A stretch of DNA of 64,000 bases from Mariprofundus sp. EBB-1 (GTDB taxonomy: Bacteria > Pseudomonadota > Zetaproteobacteria > Mariprofundales > Mariprofundaceae). Position numbers and translations under genes: made by a program. Location of the stretch: contig NZ_RCFQ01000002.1 of the NCBI RefSeq assembly GCF_003665155.1, forward strand, positions 1 to 64,000. The letters are read 5' to 3'. Positions 63,756-64,000 of the stretch are shown here, one piece after another. The notes beneath the pieces were generated by a model. The model saw only the letters and a program-made list of their open reading frames with translations. It was not told the DNA's origin and ran no database searches. Every line of letters starts with the position of its first letter. The stretch's first letter is position 1.

Positions 63756-64000
63756 TGCTGATTGTGTCCTGTGGTTGTTGGCTTGCGTTTGGGTGGCGTG
63801 AACACTTTATATCGTTGATTACTGGCGCTACTCACGATTGTTCCATCGTTGTGCACAACAATGGTTCCACCATCTGCCAGTCTGGTAGGGATCACATAAC
63901 CTTTATTTCGTAACTGAAGTAAATCGCGCTTATTGTTAAAACGAAAGCTGAGGGTATTTAACCATTTATCTATTTGCTGCAGTGTTTTTTCAGTGAGAAG
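63752..64000 (-). CDS. Partial gene upstream of the ABC exporter (C-terminal 82 residues)
   Basis: A reading frame enters from beyond the window and ends at 63752 with TGA, overlapping the ABC ATPase start in the pattern ATGA, so it is the preceding gene of the operon. The visible tail contains LQQIDKWLNTLSFRFNNKRD, GYVIPTRLADGGTIVVHNDG and a basic, proline-rich end (PPKRKPTTTGHNQQ). I do not recognise the family. The rest lies outside this window. Confidence 0.65.
   Translation of the reverse strand, partial: LLTEKTLQQIDKWLNTLSFRFNNKRDLLQLRNKGYVIPTRLADGGTIVVHNDGTIVSSASNQRYKVFTPPKRKPTTTGHNQQ

Overview
The window reads as ordinary chromosome of a Gram-negative member of the Pseudomonadota. 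Nearly every base is a recognisable housekeeping or nutrient-acquisition gene, with two UbiH/UbiF-type hydroxylases, CmoA/CmoB, outer-membrane porins, an MltD-like transglycosylase, PhoB/PhoR and a sigma-54-type promoter. A likely periplasmic delta-class carbonic anhydrase, two glnK-amtB pairs and moderate base composition fit an aquatic, possibly autotrophic organism. A Zetaproteobacterium of the Mariprofundus type is my best guess, but that is memory-based inference and I cannot test it here. I see no phage, integrase, transposase, rRNA operon or CRISPR array.

Layout. 0-10.4 kb: tRNA-Leu(CAA), two flavin hydroxylases, a TSUP transporter, a SemiSWEET-like protein, ppiC, then mutL, an antiporter, miaA and hflX. 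10.5-26.5 kb: a phosphate/polyphosphate island with ppk1, ppx, ppk2, pit plus its PhoU-like partner, phoU-pstB-pstA-pstC-pstS, a phosphate-type porin, and phoB-phoR behind a cyclic-nucleotide-binding-domain protein; two divergent Pho boxes sit between the porin and that protein. 26.5-31 kb: TPR-sulfotransferase, delta carbonic anhydrase, class II aldolase, SirB2, thioredoxin-like protein. 31.5-40.3 kb: the rimP-nusA-ylxR-infB-rbfA-nrnA-truB-cyclophilin operon. 40.4-43.5 kb (minus strand): membrane protein, argB, cmoA, cmoB. 43.8-48.3 kb: nitrogen block with a TorF-type porin behind a sigma-54-like promoter and two glnK-amtB pairs. 48.5-56.9 kb: GAF-SpoIIE phosphatase, aspS, small lipoprotein, icd fused to a zinc-ribbon domain, a frameshifted small gene, MltD-like lipoprotein, outer-membrane barrel. 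57-64 kb: hyuA-hyuB, tsaD, and an ABC-2 exporter operon cut by the window end.

The least explained feature is a family of four intergenic inverted-repeat elements (493-676, 3331-3499, 30976-31355, 60645-60976). Their roughly 40-base ends are built from repeated CGCARAG-like units and enclose unrelated interiors. Two copies carry a further related insert of about 40 bases in the left arm, in one case flanked by a 10-base duplication. Other points that stand out are a run of four hairpins in the ppk leader, an intrinsic terminator directly in front of rimP, an rbfA frame whose only full-length start is CTG, and the isocitrate dehydrogenase-zinc ribbon fusion.
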